Shown in pieces: positions 42,533 through 50,740 of a DNA stretch of 64,000 nucleotides. This DNA comes from Micromonospora sp. DSM 45708 (GTDB lineage: Bacteria > Actinomycetota > Actinomycetes > Mycobacteriales > Micromonosporaceae). Where the stretch lies: the NCBI RefSeq assembly GCF_039566955.1, contig NZ_CP154796.1, positions 1,116,001-1,180,000 on the forward strand, written 5' to 3'. The notes below the pieces were generated by a model that made no database searches, was not told the origin of the DNA, and worked only from the letters and a program-made list of their open reading frames with translations. Each line of letters begins with the position of its first letter. Position 1 is the stretch's first letter. The position numbers and the translations under genes are program-made.

Positions 42533-43114
42533 ATGAGCGGTCCGCACACCAGCGACGGGCACCGCGGGGTGCTCTACGTCATCGCCTGCGGTTCGCCGCT
42601 GGCCCGTCACGTCGGCCGGCTGGTCGACCTCGCCCGAGCCGACGGCTGGACGGTCTGCGTGGTCACCACACCGGACGGCGCGAAGTTCGTCGACCGGGCG
42701 GCGTTGGCCCGGCAGACCGGCCACCCGGTCCGTACGCACTACAAGAACCCGGGTGACCGGGACGTGCTGCCCCCGGCGGACGCCATGCTGGTCTGCCCGG
42801 CGACGGTCAACACGGTCAACAAGTGGGCGGTGGGCATCACCGACACGCTCGCGCTCGGCCTGCTGATCGAGGCGCAGGGGCTCGGCGTGCCGATCGCGGC
42901 GGTTCCGTTCACCAACGCGGCGATGGCCGGGCACCCGGCGTTCCGGGCCAGCCTGGCCCGGCTCGCCGAGTGGGGCGTCCGGGTGGTCTTCGGCGACCAC
43001 GTCGTACGCCTGCACCCGCCCGGGACCGGCGAGCAGCACCTGGACGCCTTCCCCTGGGAGGCGGGCCTGGCCGCCCTGCGTGGCGCGGGCCGGCCGGTGG
43101 CGCCGGTCGCCTGA
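42533..43114 (+). CDS. Flavoprotein (PPC decarboxylase/HFCD fold)
   Basis: A 193-residue flavoprotein of the homo-oligomeric FMN-containing Cys decarboxylase family. It has LYVIACGSPLARHVGRLV at the FMN-binding N-terminus, then MLVCPATVNTVNKWAVGITD, with the conserved P-A-T-x-N-T-x-x-K segment, and AVPFTNAAMAGHPAF. Relatives include Dfp and the lantibiotic decarboxylases; the substrate is unknown. ATG 42533 is preferred to the longer frame because it lies just before the conserved sequence and after the regulator's stop. Confidence 0.88.
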   Translation: MSGPHTSDGHRGVLYVIACGSPLARHVGRLVDLARADGWTVCVVTTPDGAKFVDRAALARQTGHPVRTHYKNPGDRDVLPPADAMLVCPATVNTVNKWAVGITDTLALGLLIEAQGLGVPIAAVPFTNAAMAGHPAFRASLARLAEWGVRVVFGDHVVRLHPPGTGEQHLDAFPWEAGLAALRGAGRPVAPVA

Positions 43115-43204
43115 GCTGTCGGCGGGCCTCCGGTGACGCATTCGAGGGCCCCGCTGGGCCGCCGTGACCGTGGAAGGCGCCGGACGCCGGTAAGCTGGCC
43201 GGCC

Positions 43205-44071
43205 GTGAGCACAACCGGATCGCCGCCCACGGTCGCCGACGTGGTGGCCGCCCTGGACCGCCGCTACCCGCCCGCCTGGGCGGAGGAGTGGGACCGGGTC
43301 GGCCTGGTGCTGGGCGACCCCGACCACCCGGTCCGCCGGGTCGCCTGCGTGGTGGACGTGGTCCCGGAGACGGTCGACGAGGCGCTCGCCGCCGGCGCCG
43401 ACATGATCGTCGCGCACCATCCGCTGCTGCTGCGCGGCGTCTCCTCGGTGGCCGCCACCACGTTCAAGGGCCGGATCGTGCACCGGCTGATCAAGGCCGA
43501 CGTCGCCCTGTACGTGGCGCACACCAACGCCGACGTGGCCGACCCCGGCGTGTCCGACGCGCTCGCCGCCCGGTTCGGGCTGACCGGGCTGCGTCCGCTG
43601 CACCGGCCCCGCCCCGGCTCACCGGCCGACGGGCCGGGCCGGGGCATCGGTCGGGTCGGCGAACTGCCCACGCCGATCACCCTGGCCGGGCTGGCCCGGT
43701 TGGCCGCCGACGTGCTCCCGGTCACCACCTGGGGCGTTCGCGCCGCCGGGGATCCCGGGCGTATGGTTCGTACCCTCGCCGTCAGCGGCGGCTCGGGGGA
43801 CGGCTTCCTGGCCGAGGCGACGGCGGCCGGGGTGGACGCGTTCCTCACCGCGGACCTGCGCCACCATCCGGCCGGCGAGCACCTCGCCGCCGGCGGCCCG
43901 GCCCTGCTGGACGCCGCCCACTGGGCGACCGAACGGCCCTGGCTGGACGACCTGGCCGCCCACCTGGCCGACGACCTGGGCGTCGAGACCGTGGTGTCCG
44001 ACCTGGACACCGACCCCTGGACCGTGCACGCCGCCGCGCCCCGACCGGACGACAAGGAGCCCCGACCGTGA
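43205..44071 (+). CDS. Nif3-like dinuclear metal centre protein
   Basis: A 288-residue Nif3/YbgI family protein (GTP cyclohydrolase I type 2-like). The N-terminal part has WAEEWDRVGLVLGDP, then MIVAHHPLLLRGVSS, with the metal-binding HH and VAHTNADVADPGVSDALA. The C-terminal part has a SGGSGDGFLAEA turn and DLRHHPAGEH. It forms a hexamer with two metals; the physiological role is unclear. TAAGCT (43191-43196) lies eight bases before the GTG, so a leaderless transcript is likely. It heads an operon with the next two genes. Confidence 0.92.
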   Translation: MSTTGSPPTVADVVAALDRRYPPAWAEEWDRVGLVLGDPDHPVRRVACVVDVVPETVDEALAAGADMIVAHHPLLLRGVSSVAATTFKGRIVHRLIKADVALYVAHTNADVADPGVSDALAARFGLTGLRPLHRPRPGSPADGPGRGIGRVGELPTPITLAGLARLAADVLPVTTWGVRAAGDPGRMVRTLAVSGGSGDGFLAEATAAGVDAFLTADLRHHPAGEHLAAGGPALLDAAHWATERPWLDDLAAHLADDLGVETVVSDLDTDPWTVHAAAPRPDDKEPRP

Positions 44072-44805
44072 AGGCTGACCCGAAGGTGCAGCGTCGCCTG
44101 CTCGACCTCCAGGCGATCGACACCACGCTCGCCCAGTTGGCGCACCGCCGCCGCAGCCTGCCGGAACGGGCCGAGCTGGAGGCGCTCGCCCGCGAGCTGT
44201 CGGCGCTGGAGGACGAGCGGGTCCGCGCCCAGGTGGCCGTCGACGACCTGGACCGGGACATCGCCCGGCTGGAGAAGGACGTCGACCAGGTGCGGGCGCG
44301 TAAGAGCAAGGACGAGGCCCGGCTGGCCTCGGGCAACGGCCCGGCCCGGGAGCTGGAGGCGCTCCAGCACGAGCTGGTCTCGCTGAACCGCCGGCAGAGC
44401 GACCTGGAGGACGCCGAGCTGGAGGTGATGGAGCAGCGGGAGACCGCGCAGGGCGTGCTGGACGGCGTCGAGCGGCGGATCGCCGAGGCGCGGGAGCGCC
44501 GGGCCGCGACCGAGCAGCGCCGTGACGACACGCTCGCCGAGATCGCCAAGGAGGAGGAGTTCAAGCGCACCTCCCGCCAGCCGCTCGCCGGTGACCTGCC
44601 GGCGGACCTGGTCACGCTCTACGACAAGATCCGCGAGGACACCGGCATGGGCGCCGCGCTGCTCACCGGCGGTCGCTGCGGGGGCTGCCGGTTGGAGCTC
44701 TCCGGCGCCGACCTGGCCCGCATCCGCAAGGCCGACCCGGACGACGTGGTCCGGTGCGAGGAGTGCCGCCGGATCATGGTCCGGACCAACGAGTCGGGGC
44801 TGTAG
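44068..44805 (+). CDS. Coiled-coil zinc-ribbon protein (CdsZ/DUF164-like)
   Basis: A 245-residue protein. Most of it (about 10-190) is a long helical coiled coil rich in Glu, Arg and Leu (for example LEDERVRAQVAVDDLDRDI). The C-terminus is a zinc ribbon with C-x2-C in RCGGCRLELSG and C-x2-C in VRCEECRRIM. It is widely linked to Nif3 and RNase H genes in actinobacteria, and the function is not settled. The GTG start overlaps the Nif3 stop (GTGA). Confidence 0.9.
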   Translation: MKADPKVQRRLLDLQAIDTTLAQLAHRRRSLPERAELEALARELSALEDERVRAQVAVDDLDRDIARLEKDVDQVRARKSKDEARLASGNGPARELEALQHELVSLNRRQSDLEDAELEVMEQRETAQGVLDGVERRIAEARERRAATEQRRDDTLAEIAKEEEFKRTSRQPLAGDLPADLVTLYDKIREDTGMGAALLTGGRCGGCRLELSGADLARIRKADPDDVVRCEECRRIMVRTNESGL

Positions 44806-44810
44806 CCACC

Positions 44811-46022
44811 GTGGCGGTGCGCGCGGTCGTGATCGAGGCCGACGGCGGTTCCCGGGGCAACCCGGGCCCGGCCGGCTACGGCGCGGTGGTCCGGGACCCG
44901 GAGACCGGTGAGGTGCTGGCCGAGCGTTCGGCGGGGATCGGCACGGCGACGAACAACGTGGCGGAGTACCGGGGCCTGATCGCCGGGCTGGAGGCCGCCG
45001 CCGAGCTGGGCGCGGCCGAGGTCGAGGCGCGGATGGACTCCAAGCTGGTGGTCGAGCAGATGTGCGGTCGCTGGCAGATCAAGCACCCCGGGCTGCGTCC
45101 GCTCGCCGCCCAGGCCGCCGGGCTGGTCGGCCGGTTCACCGCCGTCCGGTTCACCTGGATCCCCCGGGAGCGCAACAAGCACGCCGACGCGCTGGCCAAC
45201 GCCGCCATGGACGCCGCCGCCGGCCGCGCCCCGACGGTGGCGTCGCCGCGCGCCGCGCAGCCGCCGCGCGAGGTCGCCGGGCCCGACTCGGCGGCCCGGG
45301 CCGCCGCCCGCGAGGTGGCCGCCCGCGCCGCCACCGCGAAGGCCACCGGCACCGACCCGGCCACCACGCCGGCCTCCTGGGAACCGCGCCCGACCGAGGA
45401 GGGCACCCGGTTGATCCTGGTGCGGCACGGGGAGACCGACCGCACCGTGCAGAAGCAGTACTCCGGCCGGGGCGACGTGCCGCTGACCGCGCGGGGCCGG
45501 GCCCAGGCCCGGGCCACCGCCGCCCGGGTGGCCGCGCTGGCGCCGTCCGTCGCGGCCGTGGTCAGCTCACCGCTGTCCCGGTGTACGGCCACCGCCAGGG
45601 CGGTCGCCGCGCTGGTCGGCAACCCGCCGGTACGCACCGACGACGACCTGGTCGAGTGCGACTTCGGGGTCTGGGAGGGGCGCACGTTCGCCGAGGTGCG
45701 GGACGGCTGGGCGGGCGAGTTGGACGCCTGGCTCGCCTCCACCCGGGTCGCGCCGCCGGAGGGGGAGTCGTTCGCCGCGGTCGCGGAACGCACCGGTCGG
45801 GCGGTGGACCGGCTGCGGTCGGCGTACCCGGGGGAGACCGTGGTGGTGGTCTCGCACGTCTCGCCGATCAAGCTGGTGCTGCGCGACGCGCTCGCCGCCG
45901 GCGACGCGTTCCTGCACCGGCTCTACCTGGACACCGCGGGCGTCTCGGTGCTCGACCTGTACCCGGACGGCGGCGTCGCGGTCCGCTCGGTCAACGACAC
46001 CGCCCACCTGACCGACCTCTGA
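44811..46022 (+). CDS. Bifunctional RNase H / acid phosphatase
   Basis: A 403-residue fusion. Residues 1-135 are RNase HI, with IEADGGSRGNPGPAGYGAVV, NNVAEYRGLIAGLEAA and DSKLVVEQM supplying the acidic site. An Ala-rich linker (about 135-195) follows. Residues about 197-403 are a histidine phosphatase: LILVRHGETDRTVQ (RHG), SSPLSRCTATARAV, and VVVSHVSPIKLVL (second His). Mycobacterial relatives cleave RNA in hybrids and dephosphorylate alpha-ribazole phosphate (CobC-like). It lies five bases after the zinc-ribbon gene. Confidence 0.95.
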   Translation: MAVRAVVIEADGGSRGNPGPAGYGAVVRDPETGEVLAERSAGIGTATNNVAEYRGLIAGLEAAAELGAAEVEARMDSKLVVEQMCGRWQIKHPGLRPLAAQAAGLVGRFTAVRFTWIPRERNKHADALANAAMDAAAGRAPTVASPRAAQPPREVAGPDSAARAAAREVAARAATAKATGTDPATTPASWEPRPTEEGTRLILVRHGETDRTVQKQYSGRGDVPLTARGRAQARATAARVAALAPSVAAVVSSPLSRCTATARAVAALVGNPPVRTDDDLVECDFGVWEGRTFAEVRDGWAGELDAWLASTRVAPPEGESFAAVAERTGRAVDRLRSAYPGETVVVVSHVSPIKLVLRDALAAGDAFLHRLYLDTAGVSVLDLYPDGGVAVRSVNDTAHLTDL

Positions 46023-46085
46023 CCGGGAGTCGGCCGTTCGGCGCAGCCGGGCGGCCGTTCGGCGCATCGACATCCGCCTGTCGAA

Positions 46086-46101
46086 TGTGACCGCGCTCAC
46101 G
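46086..46101 (+). promoter_or_regulatory. CRP/GlxR-like site TGTGACCGCGCTCACG
   Basis: TGTGA-N6-TCAC(g) matches the cAMP-receptor-protein consensus at all but the last base. It lies 55 bases before the DUF3311 gene of the symporter operon, fitting catabolite control of monocarboxylate uptake. Confidence 0.6.
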
Positions 46102-46155
46102 GGGTCGTAGCCTCCGGCCGTCACCTGGCCCGCTACGACTTCCCGGAGGTTGTCA

Positions 46156-46401
46156 ATGGCCACACCGGAACCGGAGGCGCTGGACACGGCGCGTTCCCGG
46201 GCGAAGGACAAGAGCCCCTGGAACTGGCTGCTCTTCATCCCGATCGTGGTGCCGCTGATCCCGGCCTTCTTCAACGCCGACTCGCCCCGGCTGTTCGGGT
46301 TCCCGCGCTTCTACTGGCTGCAACTGGCCTGGATCCTGCTGGGCGTCGGCACCACCACGCTGGTCTACCAGATGACGAAGAAGAAGCGGGGTGACCGCTG
46401 A
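46156..46401 (+). CDS. DUF3311 small membrane subunit
   Basis: An 81-residue protein with two transmembrane segments, WNWLLFIPIVVPLIPAFF and FYWLQLAWILLGVGTTTLVY, and a basic tail KKKRGDR. DUF3311 proteins accompany sodium:solute symporters and are thought to be accessory subunits. GGAGGT lies before the ATG at 46156. Its stop overlaps the ATG of the symporter gene (ATGA-type junction at 46399-46403). Confidence 0.88.
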   Translation: MATPEPEALDTARSRAKDKSPWNWLLFIPIVVPLIPAFFNADSPRLFGFPRFYWLQLAWILLGVGTTTLVYQMTKKKRGDR

Positions 46402-48050
46402 TGTGGCGCGACCACCTCACCGAGATCATCGTCTTCTCCGTGCTGTTCCTGCTGGTCAGCGCCATGGGTTTCGTGGCCGCCCGGTGGCGCCGGCCGCAGG
46501 ACATGGCCCACCTCGACGAGTGGGGGCTGGGCGGGCGCAGCTTCGGCGGCTGGATCACCTGGTTCCTGGTCGGCGGTGACCTCTACACCGCGTACACGTT
46601 CGTGGCGGTGCCGGCGCTGATCTTCGGGGCCGGCGCGGCCGGCTTCTTCGCCGTGCCGTACACGATCGTCATCTACCCGATGGTGTTCCTGGTGCTGTGC
46701 CGGCTCTGGTCGGTCTCGCACCGGCACGGCTTCGTCACCCCGGCCGACTTCGTCCGCAACCGGTTCGGTTCGCCGATCCTGGCGTTGCTGGTCGCCATCA
46801 CCGGCATCGTCGCCACCATGCCGTACATCGCGTTGCAGCTCGTGGGCATCGAGGCGGTGCTCAAGACCATGGGCGTCACCGGGGACAGCGCGGTGGCCCG
46901 GCACCTGCCGATCATCATCGCGTTCGCGATCCTGGCCGCCTACACCTACCAGTCCGGGCTGCGCGCGCCAGCGCTGATCGCGTTCGTCAAGGACTCGCTG
47001 ATCTACGTCGTGATCCTGGTGGCGGTGGTCTACCTGCCGTACAAGCTGGGCGGCTGGGGCAGCATCTTCGACGCCGCCGACGCGAAGTTCCAGGCGACGG
47101 CCAACAACCCGAACGACGGCATCCTGCTCAACGCCAACAACCAGCTCCAGTACGTGACGCTGGCGTTCGGCTCGGCGCTGGCGCTGTTCCTCTACCCGCA
47201 CAGCATCACCGGCGTGCTGGCCAGCCGGAACCGGGACGTGATCAAGCGGAACATGTCCGCGCTGCCGGCGTACAGCCTGCTGCTCGGGTTGATCGCGCTG
47301 CTCGGTTACATGGCCATCGCGGCGAACGTGAAGCCGCTGCCCGGCGCGAAGGAGGGCAGCGTCGACGGCAACACGGTGGTGCCGCTGCTGTTCGACCAGC
47401 AGTTCCCGGACTGGTTCGCCGGCGTCGCGTACGCGGCCATCGGCATCGGCGCGCTGGTGCCGGCGGCGATCATGTCGATCGCGGCGGCGAACCTGTTCAC
47501 CCGCAACATCTACAAGGAGTACCTGAAGCGGGACGCGACGCCGGCGCAGGAGGCGAACGTCTCGAAGATCACCTCGCTGGTGGTGAAGGTCGGCGCGGTG
47601 GCCTGCATCGTCTTCCTCGACCCGCAGTTCTCCATCGACCTCCAGCTCATCGGCGGCGTGATCATCCTCCAGACGCTGCCGGCGGTGGCGCTGGGCCTCT
47701 ACACCCGCTGGTTCCACCGGGGCGCGCTGATCGCCGGCTGGGTGGCCGGCATGGGCCTGGGCATGTGGATGCTCTACCAGATCGGCAACCCGGCGACCGG
47801 GAAGAAGCACTTCGCCGGCTCGGCGTTCCCGCTCTCCGAGTTCGGCTTCGACACCAAGAAGACGATCTACGTGGGAATCGTGGCGGTGCTGGTGAACCTG
47901 GTGGTGGCCGCGCTGGGCACGCTGGTGCTGCGGGCCGCGAAGGTGGCCGACGGCCCGGACGGCACCACCCCGGACGACTACTTCGCCGACGAGGGCACGC
48001 CCCGCGCCTCCGCCGACCGCGCCGACCCCGCGCCCGAGCCGGTCGCGTGA
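46401..48050 (+). CDS. Sodium:solute symporter, monocarboxylate permease-like
   Basis: A 549-residue SSS family transporter with about 13 helices, closest in layout to MctP monocarboxylate permeases. Residues EWGLGGRSFGGWITWFLVGG mark the first core helices, then PADFVRNRFGSPILALLVA and ATMPYIALQLVGIEAV. A disordered acidic C-terminus ends the protein. The substrate (lactate, pyruvate, acetate or similar) is inferred from family. It is coupled to the DUF3311 gene and followed immediately by repeat copy E. Confidence 0.9.
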   Translation: MWRDHLTEIIVFSVLFLLVSAMGFVAARWRRPQDMAHLDEWGLGGRSFGGWITWFLVGGDLYTAYTFVAVPALIFGAGAAGFFAVPYTIVIYPMVFLVLCRLWSVSHRHGFVTPADFVRNRFGSPILALLVAITGIVATMPYIALQLVGIEAVLKTMGVTGDSAVARHLPIIIAFAILAAYTYQSGLRAPALIAFVKDSLIYVVILVAVVYLPYKLGGWGSIFDAADAKFQATANNPNDGILLNANNQLQYVTLAFGSALALFLYPHSITGVLASRNRDVIKRNMSALPAYSLLLGLIALLGYMAIAANVKPLPGAKEGSVDGNTVVPLLFDQQFPDWFAGVAYAAIGIGALVPAAIMSIAAANLFTRNIYKEYLKRDATPAQEANVSKITSLVVKVGAVACIVFLDPQFSIDLQLIGGVIILQTLPAVALGLYTRWFHRGALIAGWVAGMGLGMWMLYQIGNPATGKKHFAGSAFPLSEFGFDTKKTIYVGIVAVLVNLVVAALGTLVLRAAKVADGPDGTTPDDYFADEGTPRASADRADPAPEPVA

Positions 48051-48106
48051 AAGGATGGGGTCCCCTGTTAACGCATTCTGCATAACAGGGGGCCCCTCCT
48101 CACACC
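48047..48106. repeat. GGGGCCCC intergenic element, copy E
   Basis: GTGAAAGGATGGGGTCCCC, then TGTTAACGCATTCTGCATAACAGG in the centre (TGTTA/TAACA inverted repeat), then GGGGCCCCTCCTCACACC. The flanking blocks match copies A and B; the centre is different and AT-richer. It starts at the symporter stop and probably terminates it. Confidence 0.75.
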
Positions 48107-48109
48107 GCC

Positions 48110-48577
48110 TCAGCGGCGACGGTTGCGGGCGTCGAGCGCCTCGTTGAGGCGGTGCAGCAGCTCCGCGAGGGTGTCCCGGTCGTCGGCGGACCAGGCGGCC
48201 AGCATCTCGCCGTAGAGCCGGGTGCGGGCGGCCCGCACGGCCGCCATCCGCTGGAGCCCGGCCGGCGTCGCGGAGATCACCGTGCCGCGCCCGTCGGCCG
48301 GGTCGGGGGTACGCGCGATCAGGCCGTCGCGCTGGAGCGCGGAGACCTGCCGGGTGACCGTGGAGCCGTCCAGGTTCAGCCGGGCGGCGAGCGCCGAGAC
48401 GTTCTGCGGGCCGGCCGCGTCGAGGTGCCGCAGGATCACGTACGCGGCCCGGTCGAGCAGCCGGTGTTCCATGGTGCCGGTGCCGCGCCGGGTGGCCTCG
48501 CCCAGCCGCATCAGCAACGCGACCTCGGTTTCGATGCGGCCGAGTGTGACTTCCTTCGCGTGGGCGTCGTCGCTCAT
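48110..48577 (-). CDS. MarR family transcriptional regulator
   Basis: A 155-residue MarR protein: LAARLNLDGSTVTRQVSALQ is the recognition helix region and LIARTPDPADGRGTVISAT the wing. The start at ATG 48577 (MSDDAHAKEV) is preferred over an ATG at 48592, which lies inside the operator. It is divergent from an MFS gene with two palindromic sites between them, so it very likely represses the efflux gene and itself until a ligand binds. Confidence 0.92.
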   Translation of the reverse strand: MSDDAHAKEVTLGRIETEVALLMRLGEATRRGTGTMEHRLLDRAAYVILRHLDAAGPQNVSALAARLNLDGSTVTRQVSALQRDGLIARTPDPADGRGTVISATPAGLQRMAAVRAARTRLYGEMLAAWSADDRDTLAELLHRLNEALDARNRRR

Positions 48578-48580
48578 AGC

Positions 48581-48613
48581 TGTATGATACAAGGAAATTA
48601 CCTGTACGATACA
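48581..48613. promoter_or_regulatory. Twin MarR operators, TGTAtgATACA
   Basis: TGTATGATACA (48581-48591) is a perfect 5-1-5 palindrome and TGTACGATACA (48603-48613) matches at all but one base. The sites are 22 bases apart, two helical turns, so two dimers would bind one face. Together they form a larger inverted repeat, AGCTGTAT to ATACAGCT. Confidence 0.75.
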
Positions 48614-48633
48614 GCTATCTGGGAGGTTGCGGA

Positions 48634-49857
48634 GTGGATCGGCGATCCGAACCCCACCGCAGTGCCATCTACGCCACCACGCTCGTGGCGTTCCTCGCCA
48701 TCGCCGGCATCGCGGTGGTGGACCCCATCCTGCCCGCCATCGGCGAGGCCATCGGCGTCACCGCCTGGCAGGTCGAACTGCTCTTCACCGCGTACATCGC
48801 GGTGATGGCCGTCGGCATGATCCCGGCGACGCTGGCCAGCGGACGGTTCGGCTTCAAACCGGTGCTGATCACCGGCGTCTCGGTGGTCGGCCTGGCCGCC
48901 ATCGGAGCCTCGTTCAGCAACGACATCGTCCAGCTCTCCGTGCTGCGCGGCGTCTGGGGGCTGGGCAACGCGATGTTCTTCGCCACCGCCATGGTGGTGC
49001 TGGTCAACCTCGCCAACGACCGGGAATGGGTGGTCGGCCTCTTCGAGACCGCGCTCGGCCTCGGCTTCGCCGTCGGCCCGCTGATCGGCGGCCTGCTCGG
49101 CGAGGTGAGCTGGCGGCTGCCGTTCTTCGTCTGCGGCATCTTCATGGTGCTCGCGCTCGGCGTCGCCGCCCGCAAGCTCCGCGAACCCACCACCAGGCAA
49201 TCACCGGTACGCGTCGGCCAGATCTTCGCCACCTACCGCAAACCGGCGTTCATCACGCTCTGCGTGGTCACCGCCGCGTACAACTTCGTGTTCTTCGTGG
49301 TGCTCGGCTACACGCCGCTGTTCCTGCGCCTCGACGTCATCCCGCTCGGCCTGGCGTTCACCGGCTGGGGCCTCGGCCTGGCCGCCGGCATCCTGCTGCT
49401 CGGGCACCGGCTCGCCCACCGCATCGGCGCGGTGCAGACCGTCGGCGTGGCACTCCTCGGCCTGCTGGTCTGCATGGTCCTGTTCGCCACCTCCACCGGC
49501 ACCGCCATGTCGCTCGTCGTGCTGGTCGTCGCCGGCCTGTTCATGGGCCTGGCCAACGCCAACCTGACCGACCTGGCGCTCGGGCTCGGCTCCGCCGACC
49601 GGCGCATCGCCACCGGCGCGTTCAACCTGGTCCGCTGGGGCGCCGCCGCGCCCGCCCCGATCATCTCCGGCAAGCTCGCCGAACACGGCCTGGCGCTGCC
49701 GTTCTGGGTCGGCTTCGGGGTGCTCGCCGTCGGCGTGCTGGTCTACCTCGCGTTCGGTCACCTGATGGCCGCCGGCTACGGCGAGCGGATGGTGTGGAAC
49801 CGGGCCGCCCGCGCCGCCGAGCACGCCCCGGAGGAACCGGTCGGGGAGGCGTACTGA
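48634..49857 (+). CDS. MFS drug-efflux-type transporter
   Basis: A 407-residue, 12-helix MFS exporter of the ACDE/Bcr-like kind. It has VVDPILPAIGEAIGVTAWQ after helix 1, LASGRFGFKPVLITG as the A-motif loop and ALGLGFAVGPLIGGLLGE as motif C, which is typical of exporters. The GTG start follows GGGAGG. The divergent MarR gene and operators suggest induction by a toxic compound; the substrate is unknown. Confidence 0.9.
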   Translation: MDRRSEPHRSAIYATTLVAFLAIAGIAVVDPILPAIGEAIGVTAWQVELLFTAYIAVMAVGMIPATLASGRFGFKPVLITGVSVVGLAAIGASFSNDIVQLSVLRGVWGLGNAMFFATAMVVLVNLANDREWVVGLFETALGLGFAVGPLIGGLLGEVSWRLPFFVCGIFMVLALGVAARKLREPTTRQSPVRVGQIFATYRKPAFITLCVVTAAYNFVFFVVLGYTPLFLRLDVIPLGLAFTGWGLGLAAGILLLGHRLAHRIGAVQTVGVALLGLLVCMVLFATSTGTAMSLVVLVVAGLFMGLANANLTDLALGLGSADRRIATGAFNLVRWGAAAPAPIISGKLAEHGLALPFWVGFGVLAVGVLVYLAFGHLMAAGYGERMVWNRAARAAEHAPEEPVGEAY

Positions 49858-49864
49858 CCGACCG

Positions 49865-50626
49865 TCAGGTCAGCGCCCGCCACAGCAGGTAGAGGCCGAT
49901 CGTCGTGCCGAACACCACGATGACCGTCTTCAACACCACCGCCGGGAGCCGGCGGGCCAGCCGGGCGCCCACGTACCCCCCGACGACGGTGGCCGGCGCG
50001 ACCACCGCGACGGCCACCCACTGCACCGGACCGAACAACGCGAAGACCACCAGCGTGGTCAGCCCCACCACGGCCGAGAGCAGGTTCTTCACCGCCGTCA
50101 CCCGGGCCAGCGTGGCATCCAGCACCAGCGCCAGCCCGGCCACCAGCATCACCCCGAGCGCCGCGCCGAAATAGCCGCCGTACACCGTGCCGACCAGAAC
50201 CATGGTCTGCACGGTGACGGTACGGCGGCGCGGGCTCAACCGCGACGGATGGCCCACCAGCCGGCGCAGCGGATCCTGGAACGCGAGGATCGCGGTCGCG
50301 CCGAGCACCAGGAACGGCACCACCACCTCGAACGCGCGCGCCGGCGTGGCCAGCAACAGCACGCAGCCCAACACCGTGCCGACCGCCGCGGTGGGCAGCA
50401 GCGACCACAACGCCCGACCGCGCGGCAGATCCGCCCGACTGCCCGCCACGCTCGCCGCGTATCCCGGGAAGACCGCCACCGAGTTCGACACGTTTGCGGC
50501 CACCGGCGGCAGGCCGGTCGCGATCAGCGCCGGGAAGGTGATCAGGGAACCGCCACCGGCGACCGCGTTCACCGTGCCCGCGGCCAGCCCGGCGACCAGC
50601 AGCAGCGCGACGTCGGAGAAGTCCAT
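49865..50626 (-). CDS. TauE/SafE family permease
   Basis: A 253-residue protein with about eight helices in two repeats. It has LLVAGLAAGTVNAVAGGGSL at the N-terminus, the AGGGSLITFPAL signature, and TVYGGYFGAALGVMLVAG opening the second half. The family exports sulfite, sulfoacetate or other organosulfur anions; the substrate here is not defined. The start is taken at MDFSDVALLL (50626). It is convergent with the MFS gene. Confidence 0.9.
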   Translation of the reverse strand: MDFSDVALLLVAGLAAGTVNAVAGGGSLITFPALIATGLPPVAANVSNSVAVFPGYAASVAGSRADLPRGRALWSLLPTAAVGTVLGCVLLLATPARAFEVVVPFLVLGATAILAFQDPLRRLVGHPSRLSPRRRTVTVQTMVLVGTVYGGYFGAALGVMLVAGLALVLDATLARVTAVKNLLSAVVGLTTLVVFALFGPVQWVAVAVVAPATVVGGYVGARLARRLPAVVLKTVIVVFGTTIGLYLLWRALT

Positions 50627-50740
50627 GATCCCCGAGGCTAGTACGCCCGGGTCCGGCTGTCCTGGTACGAGTCGGGGGGACCACTGTGCGCCCCGGATTC
50701 CGGTATAACCAGGCGTGACGGGGGCACGGGGGAGGCATCG

